Shown piece after piece: positions 17,142 through 24,782 of a DNA stretch of 64,000 nucleotides. The first letter of the stretch is position 1, and each line of letters begins with the position of its first letter. Source of the DNA: UBA6059 sp040222235 (GTDB lineage Bacteria > Bacteroidota > Bacteroidia > Cytophagales > Cyclobacteriaceae); contig JAVKDO010000051.1 in NCBI GenBank assembly GCA_040222235.1, positions 1 to 64,000 on the forward strand, written 5' to 3'. Both the position numbers and the translations under genes were made by a program. The notes below the pieces were generated by a model that did no database searches, was not told where the DNA came from, and saw nothing but the letters and a program-made list of their open reading frames with translations.

Positions 17142-19424
17142 TTAGCGGATTATCCTTACAACCACCGACTTGCTAATCGGTGTTCGACTGCCGTCTGAGA
17201 AGTGATTGATAGGTACGAGCATATTTGTCTCTGGAAAATAAGCGGCTAAGTTCTGCTTGGGGATTTTATATGGGATCACTTTGAAGTTCTCTGCTCGACG
17301 CGTATGTCCGTCATAGCAGCTCTCCAGATGAATTACCTGCTCTTTCTTTAAGCTTTGTTTCTCCATGTCATCTGGGTTCATGAAGAGTACCCGTCGTTCA
17401 TTTTTAATTCCGCGATAGCGATCATCCAGACCGTAGATGGTTGTGTTGAACTGGTCATGCGATCTAATGGTCATCAGCATAAACTCGTCCTGGTCTAATT
17501 CATGAACAGGCAAAGGACAAACGCTAAATTTAGCTTTGCCACCGAGCACAACAGAGAAGTCGCCAGACCTGGCATTGTTTGGTAGGTAAAAGCCAGTACC
17601 ATTTGATTTGGCAGAATAGTCCTGAAAACCTGAGATCACCTGACTAATCTTTTCTCTTATGAGATTATAATCTCCTCCAAGCTGTTGCCACTTGACTGAA
17701 CTCAAGCCTTTGAAATAGGCGTGGGCAATTCCCGCCACTATCTCAGGTTCGCTGCGTAATTGCTCAGAAGGTGGTTGTCGCACTCCCTGAGATCGATGAA
17801 CTTTTCCCATGCTATTCTCGACAGTGACGTAGCGTTTTTGCCCATTCGACGTGTCTGTTTCAGATCTTCCAAGTGTTGGTAGTATCAAGGCTGTCTTACC
17901 CGTTATCAGATGAGTTCTGTTGAGCTTCGTGGTGACGGAGACTGTGAGATCACAGTTCTGAAGCGCTCGTGCCGTATAGGCAGTATCAGAAGCCGCAGAT
18001 AGGAAGTTACCCCCAAGTGCAATGAACACTTTGGCCTTGCCAGCATGCATGGCTTGTATAGAACCTACAGTGTCAAGGCCATGATGAGCTGGAGGCTTGA
18101 AGTCAAACACTTTTTCAAGTGATTGATTGAGCTCTTTGGACACATAGTGCATAATGCCAACCGTCCTATCACCCTGCACATTGCTATGTCCTCTTACTGG
18201 ACAGGTGCCTGCACCCTTTTTTCCGATGCTGCCTTTAAGCAGTAGTAGGTTCACGCATTCGCGAATGTTGTCGACGGCATTCTTGTGCTGGGTAAGCCCC
18301 ATGGCCCAGCAAATGATGATTTTGGATTTATTCGCTAAGAGCTCAACAGCCTGATCGATTAGCTTTTCATCTACCCCACATTTTGTGAGAAGTTCACGCT
18401 CATCATAGTTGGATAAGTCTTGGATAAGCTCATCAAAGCCAACTGTCTTTCGCTGGATAAAGTCTTGATCGAAGACATTTTGACCCTGATTTTCTAAAGT
18501 CAATAGTCTTTTCAAAAACAACATGATCAGGGATACATCTTGGTTGATTTTTACCGGTAGGTGGATGTCTGTCAATGGCGTGCCACTACCAATCCAACCC
18601 TCTACACTTTGAGGATTTTTGAATCGCTTGAGGCCCGCTTCTTCTAGAGGATTAACTGTGATAATTTTACCGCCATTTTTCTTACACTTCTCCAGTGAGG
18701 TGAGCATTCGAGGATGGTTTGTGCCAGGGTTTTGACCTATGATGAGAATCACTTCAGCATCAGGCAAATCATCCAACGTGACTGAGCCCTTGCCGATACC
18801 TAGGGTTTCTTTGAGGGCTACACCGCTAGATTCATGGCACATGTTGGAGCAGTCAGGCATATTGTTAGTGCCAAACTGCCGAGCGAAAAGGCCGTAGAGA
18901 AATGCCGCTTCGTTACTTGACCTACCGGAAGTATAGAAAATAGCTTCGTCGGGTGAATCGAGCAAATGCAACTGCTCGGCTATCAGTTCATAAGCCTCTT
19001 GCCATTCGATAGGTTCGTAGTGTACGCTATCTGGTTTTAGTACGAATGGCCTAGTAATACGACCACTCTTACCGATTTCATAATCAGTCCATTGCGATAG
19101 TTGCTCTACGGAGTGCGTCTTAAAAAAGGTCTCACTCACCCTGCTGTCAGTAGCCTCCTCTGCAAGAGCCTTAGCGCCGTTTTCGCAGTATTCTCCAAGC
19201 TTGGATCGATCCTCGGGATCTGGCCATGCACAGCCAGGACAGTCAAAGCCATCCATCTGATTCATTTTGGAGAGTGTCTGGAGCGACTTGAATAATCCAC
19301 TTTCTTTATTGACATGCTCAAGTGCCACTTTGATTCCCGGTAGGCCAGCGGCATAGTCCGAAGGAGGCATGACTTTGAGCTTGGAAAAGCTGGTATCTCC
19401 GGTGATGGATAGGTTGCGCTTCAT
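17142..19424 (-). CDS. YdeP/FdhF-family molybdopterin oxidoreductase, alpha subunit
   Basis: This 760-residue protein has the hallmark start of the FdhF/YdeP group. A CPGCAWPDP motif near residues 62-70 (C62, C65) stands in for the usual Fe-S cluster region. The body is that of a bis-MGD molybdoenzyme: YTSGRSSNEAAFLYGLFARQFGT, MPDCSNMCHESSG, ILIIGQNPGTNHPRM, CPVRGHSNVQGDRTVG and a C-terminal dinucleotide-binding domain with MTIRSHDQFNTTIYG. YdeP has been linked to acid resistance in E. coli, but the reaction of the family is unproven. Formate dehydrogenase activity should not be assumed. No signal peptide, so cytosolic. No FdhD accessory gene or electron-transfer subunit is nearby. The gene downstream starts 12 bases away; the HAD gene upstream is separated by 60 bases. 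Confidence 0.88.
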   Translation of the reverse strand: MKRNLSITGDTSFSKLKVMPPSDYAAGLPGIKVALEHVNKESGLFKSLQTLSKMNQMDGFDCPGCAWPDPEDRSKLGEYCENGAKALAEEATDSRVSETFFKTHSVEQLSQWTDYEIGKSGRITRPFVLKPDSVHYEPIEWQEAYELIAEQLHLLDSPDEAIFYTSGRSSNEAAFLYGLFARQFGTNNMPDCSNMCHESSGVALKETLGIGKGSVTLDDLPDAEVILIIGQNPGTNHPRMLTSLEKCKKNGGKIITVNPLEEAGLKRFKNPQSVEGWIGSGTPLTDIHLPVKINQDVSLIMLFLKRLLTLENQGQNVFDQDFIQRKTVGFDELIQDLSNYDERELLTKCGVDEKLIDQAVELLANKSKIIICWAMGLTQHKNAVDNIRECVNLLLLKGSIGKKGAGTCPVRGHSNVQGDRTVGIMHYVSKELNQSLEKVFDFKPPAHHGLDTVGSIQAMHAGKAKVFIALGGNFLSAASDTAYTARALQNCDLTVSVTTKLNRTHLITGKTALILPTLGRSETDTSNGQKRYVTVENSMGKVHRSQGVRQPPSEQLRSEPEIVAGIAHAYFKGLSSVKWQQLGGDYNLIREKISQVISGFQDYSAKSNGTGFYLPNNARSGDFSVVLGGKAKFSVCPLPVHELDQDEFMLMTIRSHDQFNTTIYGLDDRYRGIKNERRVLFMNPDDMEKQSLKKEQVIHLESCYDGHTRRAENFKVIPYKIPKQNLAAYFPETNMLVPINHFSDGSRTPISKSVVVRIIR

Positions 19425-19484
19425 AGGAAGCGATCAATTTATCCAAAAGTTGTGAGAAGACGAGCGACTATTCCGCAATGAAGA

Positions 19485-20336
19485 CTAGTCAATAATAGCA
19501 GACTCACATACGAAATTTGGTATGATACCAGCCGATCTGATTTTGCTCTCAGCCTGATCAGCTAGTGTATTACCTGTCAACACGAGTGCCGTATCAAGGC
19601 CGAACTTATTCCCACCGATGATATCTGTTGAGAGGGTATCACCCACCATTAGTATTTTATTTTTATCGGTGGTGCCACCCAGTTTAATAGAGTGCTGATG
19701 GGCGTAGATAAACATTTGAGCATCAGGCTTGCCAAATCGAATGAAGTTTTTCTTCACAATGTTCTCCACCATATTGGCAAGGCCACCGATGGCGACCGCC
19801 ACTTCCTTACGGTTGACGGGATAGTACTTATCAGTATTGGATACTATGGTTGGAATATTTCGCATGCGCAGTAGATTCACGGTCTTATTAATGTGATGAT
19901 TCCAGTCAAACCCCTCATCATCCAGAAACACCAATACGCTCACATCCTTCGCATCTTCTAGGTCAAGGTCGGCAATAGAGACCGTCTTAAGACCAACCGT
20001 CTCAATGTAGTGTGCGGACTCTTTTGTTCCGAGATAGGCAACCGTTCCAGATTTCACCTTCATTTTGAGGTAGTCTCTGGCTAGCATGCCCGACGAGATA
20101 ATTTTGCTTTTGGTGATCTCTACCAGTCCTGCATTTTGATAACTCTGAGCAAGCTCTTGCGGGCCCTTACTTGCGTCATTAGTCAGGATGTAATAGTCTA
20201 TATCATTATCCTTGAGATAGCCGAAAGTATTCTCTATTCCCGGCAGGAGTCCCTGATGGTTTTTTAGTACCCCAAAGGCATCAAAGAAAATTGTTTCGTA
20301 CTTACTGGCAATGTCTCTAAAATCGGTAAGCTGCAT
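19485..20336 (-). CDS. HAD-superfamily (class IIA, NagD-like) phosphatase
   Basis: The start is the ATG at 20334-20336 (MQLTDFRDIASKYETIFFDA), rather than an in-frame TTG six bases earlier. Motif I is FFDAFGVLKN with the nucleophile aspartate D19. Motif II is the YYILTNDASKG segment, the cap region follows, and motifs III/IV are KPDAQMFIYA and MVGDTLSTDIIGG. The DxFGV form of motif I, with Phe at the +2 position, resembles the TIGR01459-like branch of class IIA HADs. The substrate is unknown; a sugar or nucleotide phosphate is typical. It begins two bases after the stop of the kinase-like gene, so the pair is one operon and may act on the same metabolite in opposite directions. Confidence 0.85.
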   Translation of the reverse strand: MQLTDFRDIASKYETIFFDAFGVLKNHQGLLPGIENTFGYLKDNDIDYYILTNDASKGPQELAQSYQNAGLVEITKSKIISSGMLARDYLKMKVKSGTVAYLGTKESAHYIETVGLKTVSIADLDLEDAKDVSVLVFLDDEGFDWNHHINKTVNLLRMRNIPTIVSNTDKYYPVNRKEVAVAIGGLANMVENIVKKNFIRFGKPDAQMFIYAHQHSIKLGGTTDKNKILMVGDTLSTDIIGGNKFGLDTALVLTGNTLADQAESKIRSAGIIPNFVCESAIID

Positions 20337-20338
20337 GA

Positions 20339-21385
20339 TCAAAGGTTGAGTAAACGGATGATGGACTCTTCATCAAATGAGCTTTCTAAATTAGGGAAAT
20401 ATATCTCGTGGGCTTCTTTCTGAAGGCGTGACGCATAGATTTCGTTAAAGAAGTATCGCCCATCTTTGATGACGTAGTTGAGTATGAAAAATCGATAGGC
20501 CTCTTTCATGAAGGAGATTTCTGGTAAGGTCAATGGATATTCTTCATGATACGCCTTCAAGAAGATGCCAAACCTATCCTCCATCAGAGGATCTATAGTA
20601 TAACTAAAGATGGTCTGGTCACCAGCAGCTGAACACACTCGGCTGAAAAAATAAAAGTCCATGACACGACTGCTCATACGGAACCAGTCATAGTCCCATC
20701 GAGAGAAGAAGTTGAATTCCTCGTCCACCGAAAAATTTCCAATATTCCAATCTACAAAAACGGGAATGGGATCGTAAGTATCCATACCTAGCCGAGTGAT
20801 ATTCTCCAGAAGAGTATCACACTGCGCCCTGATGTTGTCAAGGTTCTGTCTATGTTCATATCTGCCTTCCTCGGTTTTAAGGATTTCTAACAGATGGTTA
20901 ATATCATGTTCTATGGATTTTGAGTTCGAGGGTAGGGTATTGCGCACCTTATAACAGGCTTTATGAAACTTAGCCAGCTGCTGACCGAGTATCTCTATCT
21001 TCTTCTTACTTTGGACTTTCCGCGGCTTCTTCCCTACCCTGATCGGATTGTAGAATACCACCCAGGCCTGCAGTAGACCATGGTCATATTTGTACGTATA
21101 CAGTTGACCATGTTTGGTGAGAGACTTAGCCAAGAAGTTTTCAAAAGGGTCACTGAGGTTAGTTGCCAGCGCGTTGATGATGGCGTGATCCTGAACGAAA
21201 TACTCGTACTTGCCGAAATAGGAGAGCTTGCCGATAATGGTACCTTCATCTTCAAACCAAATCCGATAAACATGATTGGTCGAGACTTTGGCGCTGATAT
21301 CCTCGATGTACTTGATAGGTCTTGAACTATCGTAATCGAGCCATGCCTGCTCAACAATACTGGTAAAATTGATTACTCCATTCAT
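20339..21385 (-). CDS. Aminoglycoside-phosphotransferase/choline-kinase-like protein
   Basis: The 348 residues show the fold order of APH-type kinases. A beta-rich N-lobe (VYRIWFEDEGTIIGKLSYFG) is followed by a helical linker. The C-lobe has VFVDWNIGNFSVDEEFNF, corresponding to the catalytic HxDxxxxN loop with histidine replaced, then SRWDYDWFRMSSRVMDFYF, corresponding to the metal-binding D-x-D segment. Known relatives phosphorylate small alcohols such as choline, homoserine or sugars. The substrate here is unknown. It forms an operon with the HAD phosphatase just downstream. It is divergent from the DUF4143 ATPase, with the large dyads in between, about 95 bases from its own start. Confidence 0.7.
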   Translation of the reverse strand: MNGVINFTSIVEQAWLDYDSSRPIKYIEDISAKVSTNHVYRIWFEDEGTIIGKLSYFGKYEYFVQDHAIINALATNLSDPFENFLAKSLTKHGQLYTYKYDHGLLQAWVVFYNPIRVGKKPRKVQSKKKIEILGQQLAKFHKACYKVRNTLPSNSKSIEHDINHLLEILKTEEGRYEHRQNLDNIRAQCDTLLENITRLGMDTYDPIPVFVDWNIGNFSVDEEFNFFSRWDYDWFRMSSRVMDFYFFSRVCSAAGDQTIFSYTIDPLMEDRFGIFLKAYHEEYPLTLPEISFMKEAYRFFILNYVIKDGRYFFNEIYASRLQKEAHEIYFPNLESSFDEESIIRLLNL

Positions 21386-21478
21386 GTGCAGTAGCTGCCT
21401 TTTAGATTAGCTGCCGAAGATATCATTCGTATTGATATTAACCAATGGCGGAGTACCTCCTTCTTCCTATCGGAAAAT

Positions 21479-21527
21479 ATTTTACCCTGAAAATTGAAAG
21501 TAGTACTTTCAATTTTCAGGGTAAAAT
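21479..21527. promoter_or_regulatory. Perfect 49-bp palindrome (operator-like dyad 1)
   Basis: A 24-base arm (21479-21502) is repeated as its exact reverse complement (21504-21527) around a single central G. Inside it the 18-base half-site ACCCTGAAAATTGAAAGT (21484-21501) is separated from its mirror by three bases. The same half-site pattern and spacing recur in dyad 2. There is no T-run context for termination of either neighbouring gene, and both genes start away from it, so an operator is the best reading. Confidence 0.75.
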
Positions 21528-21529
21528 GA

Positions 21530-21537
21530 TAAATTTG
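21530..21537 (+). promoter_or_regulatory. Candidate -7 box (TAAATTTG) between the two dyads
   Basis: TAAATTTG matches TAnnTTTG perfectly. It occupies the gap between dyad 1 (ends 21527) and dyad 2 (begins 21538). A TTTC at 21507-21510, inside dyad 1, sits at a plausible -33 distance. Transcription would start within dyad 2. Confidence 0.6.
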
Positions 21538-21576
21538 TCCCCGATATATGAAAATAACATTTTCGATTTACGGGGA
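21538..21576. promoter_or_regulatory. Operator-like dyad 2 abutting the start codon of the ATPase
   Basis: TCCCCGATATATGAAAAT (21538-21555) and the reverse complement of 21559-21576, TCCCCGTAAATCGAAAAT, agree at both ends (TCCCCG and GAAAAT), with a divergent six-base middle. They are separated by three bases, as in dyad 1. The right arm ends on the A of the ATG. Confidence 0.65.
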
Positions 21577-22730
21577 TGATTGATAGAATTCAATATAAAG
21601 ATAAGCTTCAATACAGGCTCAGTAGGTACCCTGTCACAGGAGTCATTGGTCCGAGACAGGTCGGTAAGACTACCTTGGTGAAGGAGCTGATTTCTATGAG
21701 AAAGGCAGTTTATGTCGACTTGGAGTCTGATCAGGATCAAGTTAAACTTACTGACCCGGGTCTTTTCTTTCGATCTAATTCAGATAAGTGTATAATCCTC
21801 GATGAAATACAAAATCGTCAGGACCTCTTTGCCTTGATCCGATCAATCATTGATGAAGATCGTCGGCCGGGTAGGTTTGTATTATTAGGTTCTGCCTCAC
21901 CCACACTCATGCGCAAGAGTGCTGACTCATTAGCCGGACGTATCGCGTATGAAGAAATCAGCTCGTTTGGCTTGACAGAGCTAGGTGAGAAAAGCCAAGA
22001 GCAGCTTTGGGTAAGGGGTGGATTCCCCAATGCGTATTTGGCCGCCAACTCAAAAGATAGTCTCGACTGGAGGCAGCAATTCGTTAAGACATATGTGGAT
22101 CGCGATTTGCCAGCCTTGGGTCTGGATACTAACTCAAGGACGCTCAGTAATTTTTTGAGAATGCTAGCCTCGTCGGTTGGACAACTATGGAATGCTTCCA
22201 CTTTTTCAAAATCTCTTGGCGTGACAGCACCGACTGTGCGCAAGTACCTGGACTTTTTGGAGCAGGCATTTTTAGTCACAGTATTGGAGCCGTATCATGT
22301 CAATATCAAGAAAAGATTAGTCAAGACTCCCAAGGTGTATTTTAATGATACGGGAGTGCTCCATGCGCTGCTTAACCTTGAAGACCTCAAAGCCCTATCG
22401 GGAAATTTGATCATTGGAAGTAGTTGGGAGAATTTTGTCGTTAGAGAGCTAATACAACAATTAGGAAACCAATACGAGTACTACTTCTATCGAACCCATG
22501 AAGGCGCAGAGATAGACCTGCTGCTACTAGAGAATAATCAGCCTGCCATTTCAATAGAGATAAAATATAGCAACGCCCCCAAGCTTACTAAGGGTTACCT
22601 AAACGCCATAGAAGATGTCGGCACACCAAGGAATTTCGTTGTAACGCCAAGTAGCGACCACTTTCCGATCCATACGAAAGTAGAAGTCATCAATCTATGG
22701 GAATTGGTCAATCTACTCGGCCAAAAGTAG
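21576..22730 (+). CDS. AAA ATPase with C-terminal DUF4143 domain
   Basis: The 384 residues begin with an AAA_14-type ATPase: Walker A GPRQVGKT (25-32), Walker B CIILDEIQ (about 72-79) and sensor-like LLGSASP. The middle contains a winged-helix-like segment (ASTFSKSLGVTAPTVRKYLDFLEQAFL). The C-terminal DUF4143 region ends in a nuclease-like fold signature, YFYRTHEGAEIDLLLLENNQPAISIEIKYS, with the D/E-x-K pattern of PD-(D/E)XK enzymes. These genes are abundant and variable in Bacteroidota, and their role is unknown. It has been suggested that they are selfish or defence-linked, but nothing here proves it. It is monocistronic, and its promoter is bracketed by two large dyads. The ATG at 21576 is fixed by the Walker A spacing. 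Confidence 0.88.
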   Translation: MIDRIQYKDKLQYRLSRYPVTGVIGPRQVGKTTLVKELISMRKAVYVDLESDQDQVKLTDPGLFFRSNSDKCIILDEIQNRQDLFALIRSIIDEDRRPGRFVLLGSASPTLMRKSADSLAGRIAYEEISSFGLTELGEKSQEQLWVRGGFPNAYLAANSKDSLDWRQQFVKTYVDRDLPALGLDTNSRTLSNFLRMLASSVGQLWNASTFSKSLGVTAPTVRKYLDFLEQAFLVTVLEPYHVNIKKRLVKTPKVYFNDTGVLHALLNLEDLKALSGNLIIGSSWENFVVRELIQQLGNQYEYYFYRTHEGAEIDLLLLENNQPAISIEIKYSNAPKLTKGYLNAIEDVGTPRNFVVTPSSDHFPIHTKVEVINLWELVNLLGQK

Positions 22731-22837
22731 CATCCGCGACCTATCTGCATTGAAATCTTCCCACTCACGGAATCATCTATTCTGGTAGGTGTGAGTTTTA
22801 CTATCTTCCAAGAGTCAAATTCAAAAACCCAGAAAGG

Positions 22838-24052
22838 ATGAGCTTAACAAAAGACTACAAAGGATATCAGTCATTTCAATACTTGGAGAAAGATGTGGAT
22901 TACAAACATTTCCCATTGGCCAAGGAGGTCGAAAGGGTAAATTCCTCCAAGGTTCCCTTATCAGAAGCTGAGGAGGCTCGAGCTAAAGATTTCATCAAAA
23001 ACAATATCCTCATCTCGATGCATGAACATCTTGGCGTCTTTCCAGACGACATTATGCAAACGCCTGCCTACGTGAAAGAAGGTCGAATGGCAACTGGATT
23101 CGAAGGGTTGGCTGCCTCACATTGGGACTGTGTCTTTGACAATCTGATGGACGGTGTTTGTCAAATCCACTCCAAAGGGGGTTGGAAATGGAGCGAGGTG
23201 ACACATGATCTCGGAATGCGACTTTGTGACATTGCACACCAGGACTTTGTCATCCATGCGAGGACCGTAGATGACATCCTCAGAGCACACAAGGAGAACA
23301 AGATGGCCTGGGTGGCCAGTATGGAAGGTGCTATGATGATCGAAAACGAACTTGACAGAATAGACCTACTCTATGGATTTGGTGTGCGGCTTTTGGGGAT
23401 TACCTATAGTGAATCCAATGCATTGGGCTCAGGCCTAAAGGAAAATAATGATGGGGGATTGACCAAGTTTGGCAAGCGAGCCGTAGAGCGTATGAATAAA
23501 GTGGGGATGCTTATTGATTGCTCTCACACAGGAGACCAGACGGCCCTGGATACAATAGCACACAGCAGCAAACCTATTGTGCTAAGTCATATTGGAGCGA
23601 AAGCACTTTGGAATACCAATAGAATGGCACCAGATGATGTACTAAAAGCATGTGCTGACAAAGGGGGTGTGATAGGTATGGAGGCAGCTCCTCATACTAC
23701 ATTGACTCCCAATCAGCGCGTGCATAACCTTGACGCTGTGATGGAGCATTTTGAGTATATCAAGGACATGGTCGGTATCGATCATGTCTCTTTTGGCCCA
23801 GACACATTATATGGAGATCATGTTGGGCTTCATACGGCTTATACCGCTTCGCTTTCCTTGAAAGAGTCCAAGGGAAAGGATATTCCAGGCATGGAATACA
23901 CGCCAGTGGAATTTGTGGATGGGCTAGAGAATCCAACCGAGGGCTCCTACAATATTGTCCGATGGCTCATTAAGCATGGCTACAGTGATCAGGATATGGC
24001 GAAGGTGATGGGTACCAACACACTCCGAGTTCTGAAAGAAGTATGGGCCTAA
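22838..24052 (+). CDS. Membrane dipeptidase-type (M19) metallopeptidase
   Basis: This 404-residue member of the renal dipeptidase family carries the metal-site motifs in order. These are ISMHEHLGVFPDD near residue 55, MAWVASMEGAMMIE with the bridging glutamate, LIDCSHTGDQTALD, IVLSHIGAKALW and, near the end, DHVSFGPDTLYGDHVG. The family hydrolyses dipeptides, often with D-residues at the C-terminal side, or related amides. No signal peptide is seen, so it should be cytosolic. It heads a coupled run (membrane protein, 31-residue peptide, SSS symporter), which suggests that the symporter imports the substrate of this hydrolase. Confidence 0.85.
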   Translation: MSLTKDYKGYQSFQYLEKDVDYKHFPLAKEVERVNSSKVPLSEAEEARAKDFIKNNILISMHEHLGVFPDDIMQTPAYVKEGRMATGFEGLAASHWDCVFDNLMDGVCQIHSKGGWKWSEVTHDLGMRLCDIAHQDFVIHARTVDDILRAHKENKMAWVASMEGAMMIENELDRIDLLYGFGVRLLGITYSESNALGSGLKENNDGGLTKFGKRAVERMNKVGMLIDCSHTGDQTALDTIAHSSKPIVLSHIGAKALWNTNRMAPDDVLKACADKGGVIGMEAAPHTTLTPNQRVHNLDAVMEHFEYIKDMVGIDHVSFGPDTLYGDHVGLHTAYTASLSLKESKGKDIPGMEYTPVEFVDGLENPTEGSYNIVRWLIKHGYSDQDMAKVMGTNTLRVLKEVWA

Positions 24053-24687
24053 AAAGAGGTAGTTGGTTATTGGTATTTAGTTTCTGGTTTTCTTTTGGAG
24101 CCTTGGCTCAAGGGATTACCGAGAGGTTTGATGCCAATATCGAATTACTGGATGAACACTCTGCCCTGGTTACAAACACCATTGCGGTAGTGCCCGATAG
24201 TGGGGTGAGTATGCTCCCGCTACAAGCGATAAAGTACGAGCATGCTTCTATCACATCTGTGAAGGTTAATGGTCAAGATGCTGAGCTAATTGACTACAAT
24301 CACCTGTGGAAAATCGAGCAATATGGCTTTTATGGTAGGTCTGTAGCGCTGGAATATGAAGTTCAATGGGAGGGTGATGAGGCAGTTATACCGATCCTCT
24401 ATGTGCCATGGAAGGCCCAGGATACCGAGGAAGGTAAGATGGCTGTATACATGTCCTTACCACAAAACCTGTTTATCGGCAATCATTTTCCAGATGTGGA
24501 GTTTGCACAGGATGCCAGCGGAGTTTATTCCTTTGACTTACCTGTAGTCACCTCATTGGTAAAATTTGATTTGCGGCAGGATGATGACTTCTATATTTCG
24601 GGTACGACAGTCGTTGACTTTTTTATAGTATTCTTATTGGCGGGTCTTGGAGTATTTGGCTGGCAAAGACGAAAAATGCTGATCTGA
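24043..24687 (+). CDS. Exported protein with C-terminal membrane anchor
   Basis: This 214-residue protein has a signal peptide (GSWLLVFSFWFSFGALAQG), about 150 residues of beta-rich extracytoplasmic domain, and a C-terminal transmembrane helix (VDFFIVFLLAGLGVFGW) followed by the basic tail QRRKMLI. The domain is presumably displayed in the periplasm. I recognise no family. The start overlaps the dipeptidase stop by ten bases, and its own stop overlaps the next start (TGATG), so it is firmly in this operon. It may be a substrate-binding or gating partner of the symporter. Confidence 0.7.
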   Translation: MGLKRGSWLLVFSFWFSFGALAQGITERFDANIELLDEHSALVTNTIAVVPDSGVSMLPLQAIKYEHASITSVKVNGQDAELIDYNHLWKIEQYGFYGRSVALEYEVQWEGDEAVIPILYVPWKAQDTEEGKMAVYMSLPQNLFIGNHFPDVEFAQDASGVYSFDLPVVTSLVKFDLRQDDDFYISGTTVVDFFIVFLLAGLGVFGWQRRKMLI

Positions 24688-24782
24688 TGGGAGTGATATT
24701 CTGGGGCTTGTTTGTCGTACTTGGATCAATCGTCGTGGGCTACATGATCTGGATGTACCTAACGGAAAAGCGCAACCCATGA
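24687..24782 (+). CDS. 31-residue single-helix membrane peptide, likely symporter accessory subunit
   Basis: This frame is short but well supported. Its ATG shares bases with the upstream stop (TGATG) and its stop overlaps the symporter start (ATGA at 24779-24782). The product MGVIFWGLFVVLGSIVVGYM plus IWMYLTEKRNP is a single hydrophobic helix with a basic cytosolic end. Tiny one-helix partners are known for other sodium transporters, such as MetS for NSS-type MetP, and small accessory peptides occur beside some SSS symporters. Function here is inferred from coupling and topology only. Confidence 0.7.
   Translation: MGVIFWGLFVVLGSIVVGYMIWMYLTEKRNP

Noticed and set aside
16196..19424. Defence island reading of the toxin-antitoxin and YdeP region
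   Set aside because: Only one toxin-antitoxin pair plus metabolic genes is present; nothing else points to defence.
21818..22279. 153-residue minus-strand frame
   Set aside because: Antisense to the DUF4143 ATPase, which has clear Walker motifs in its own frame.
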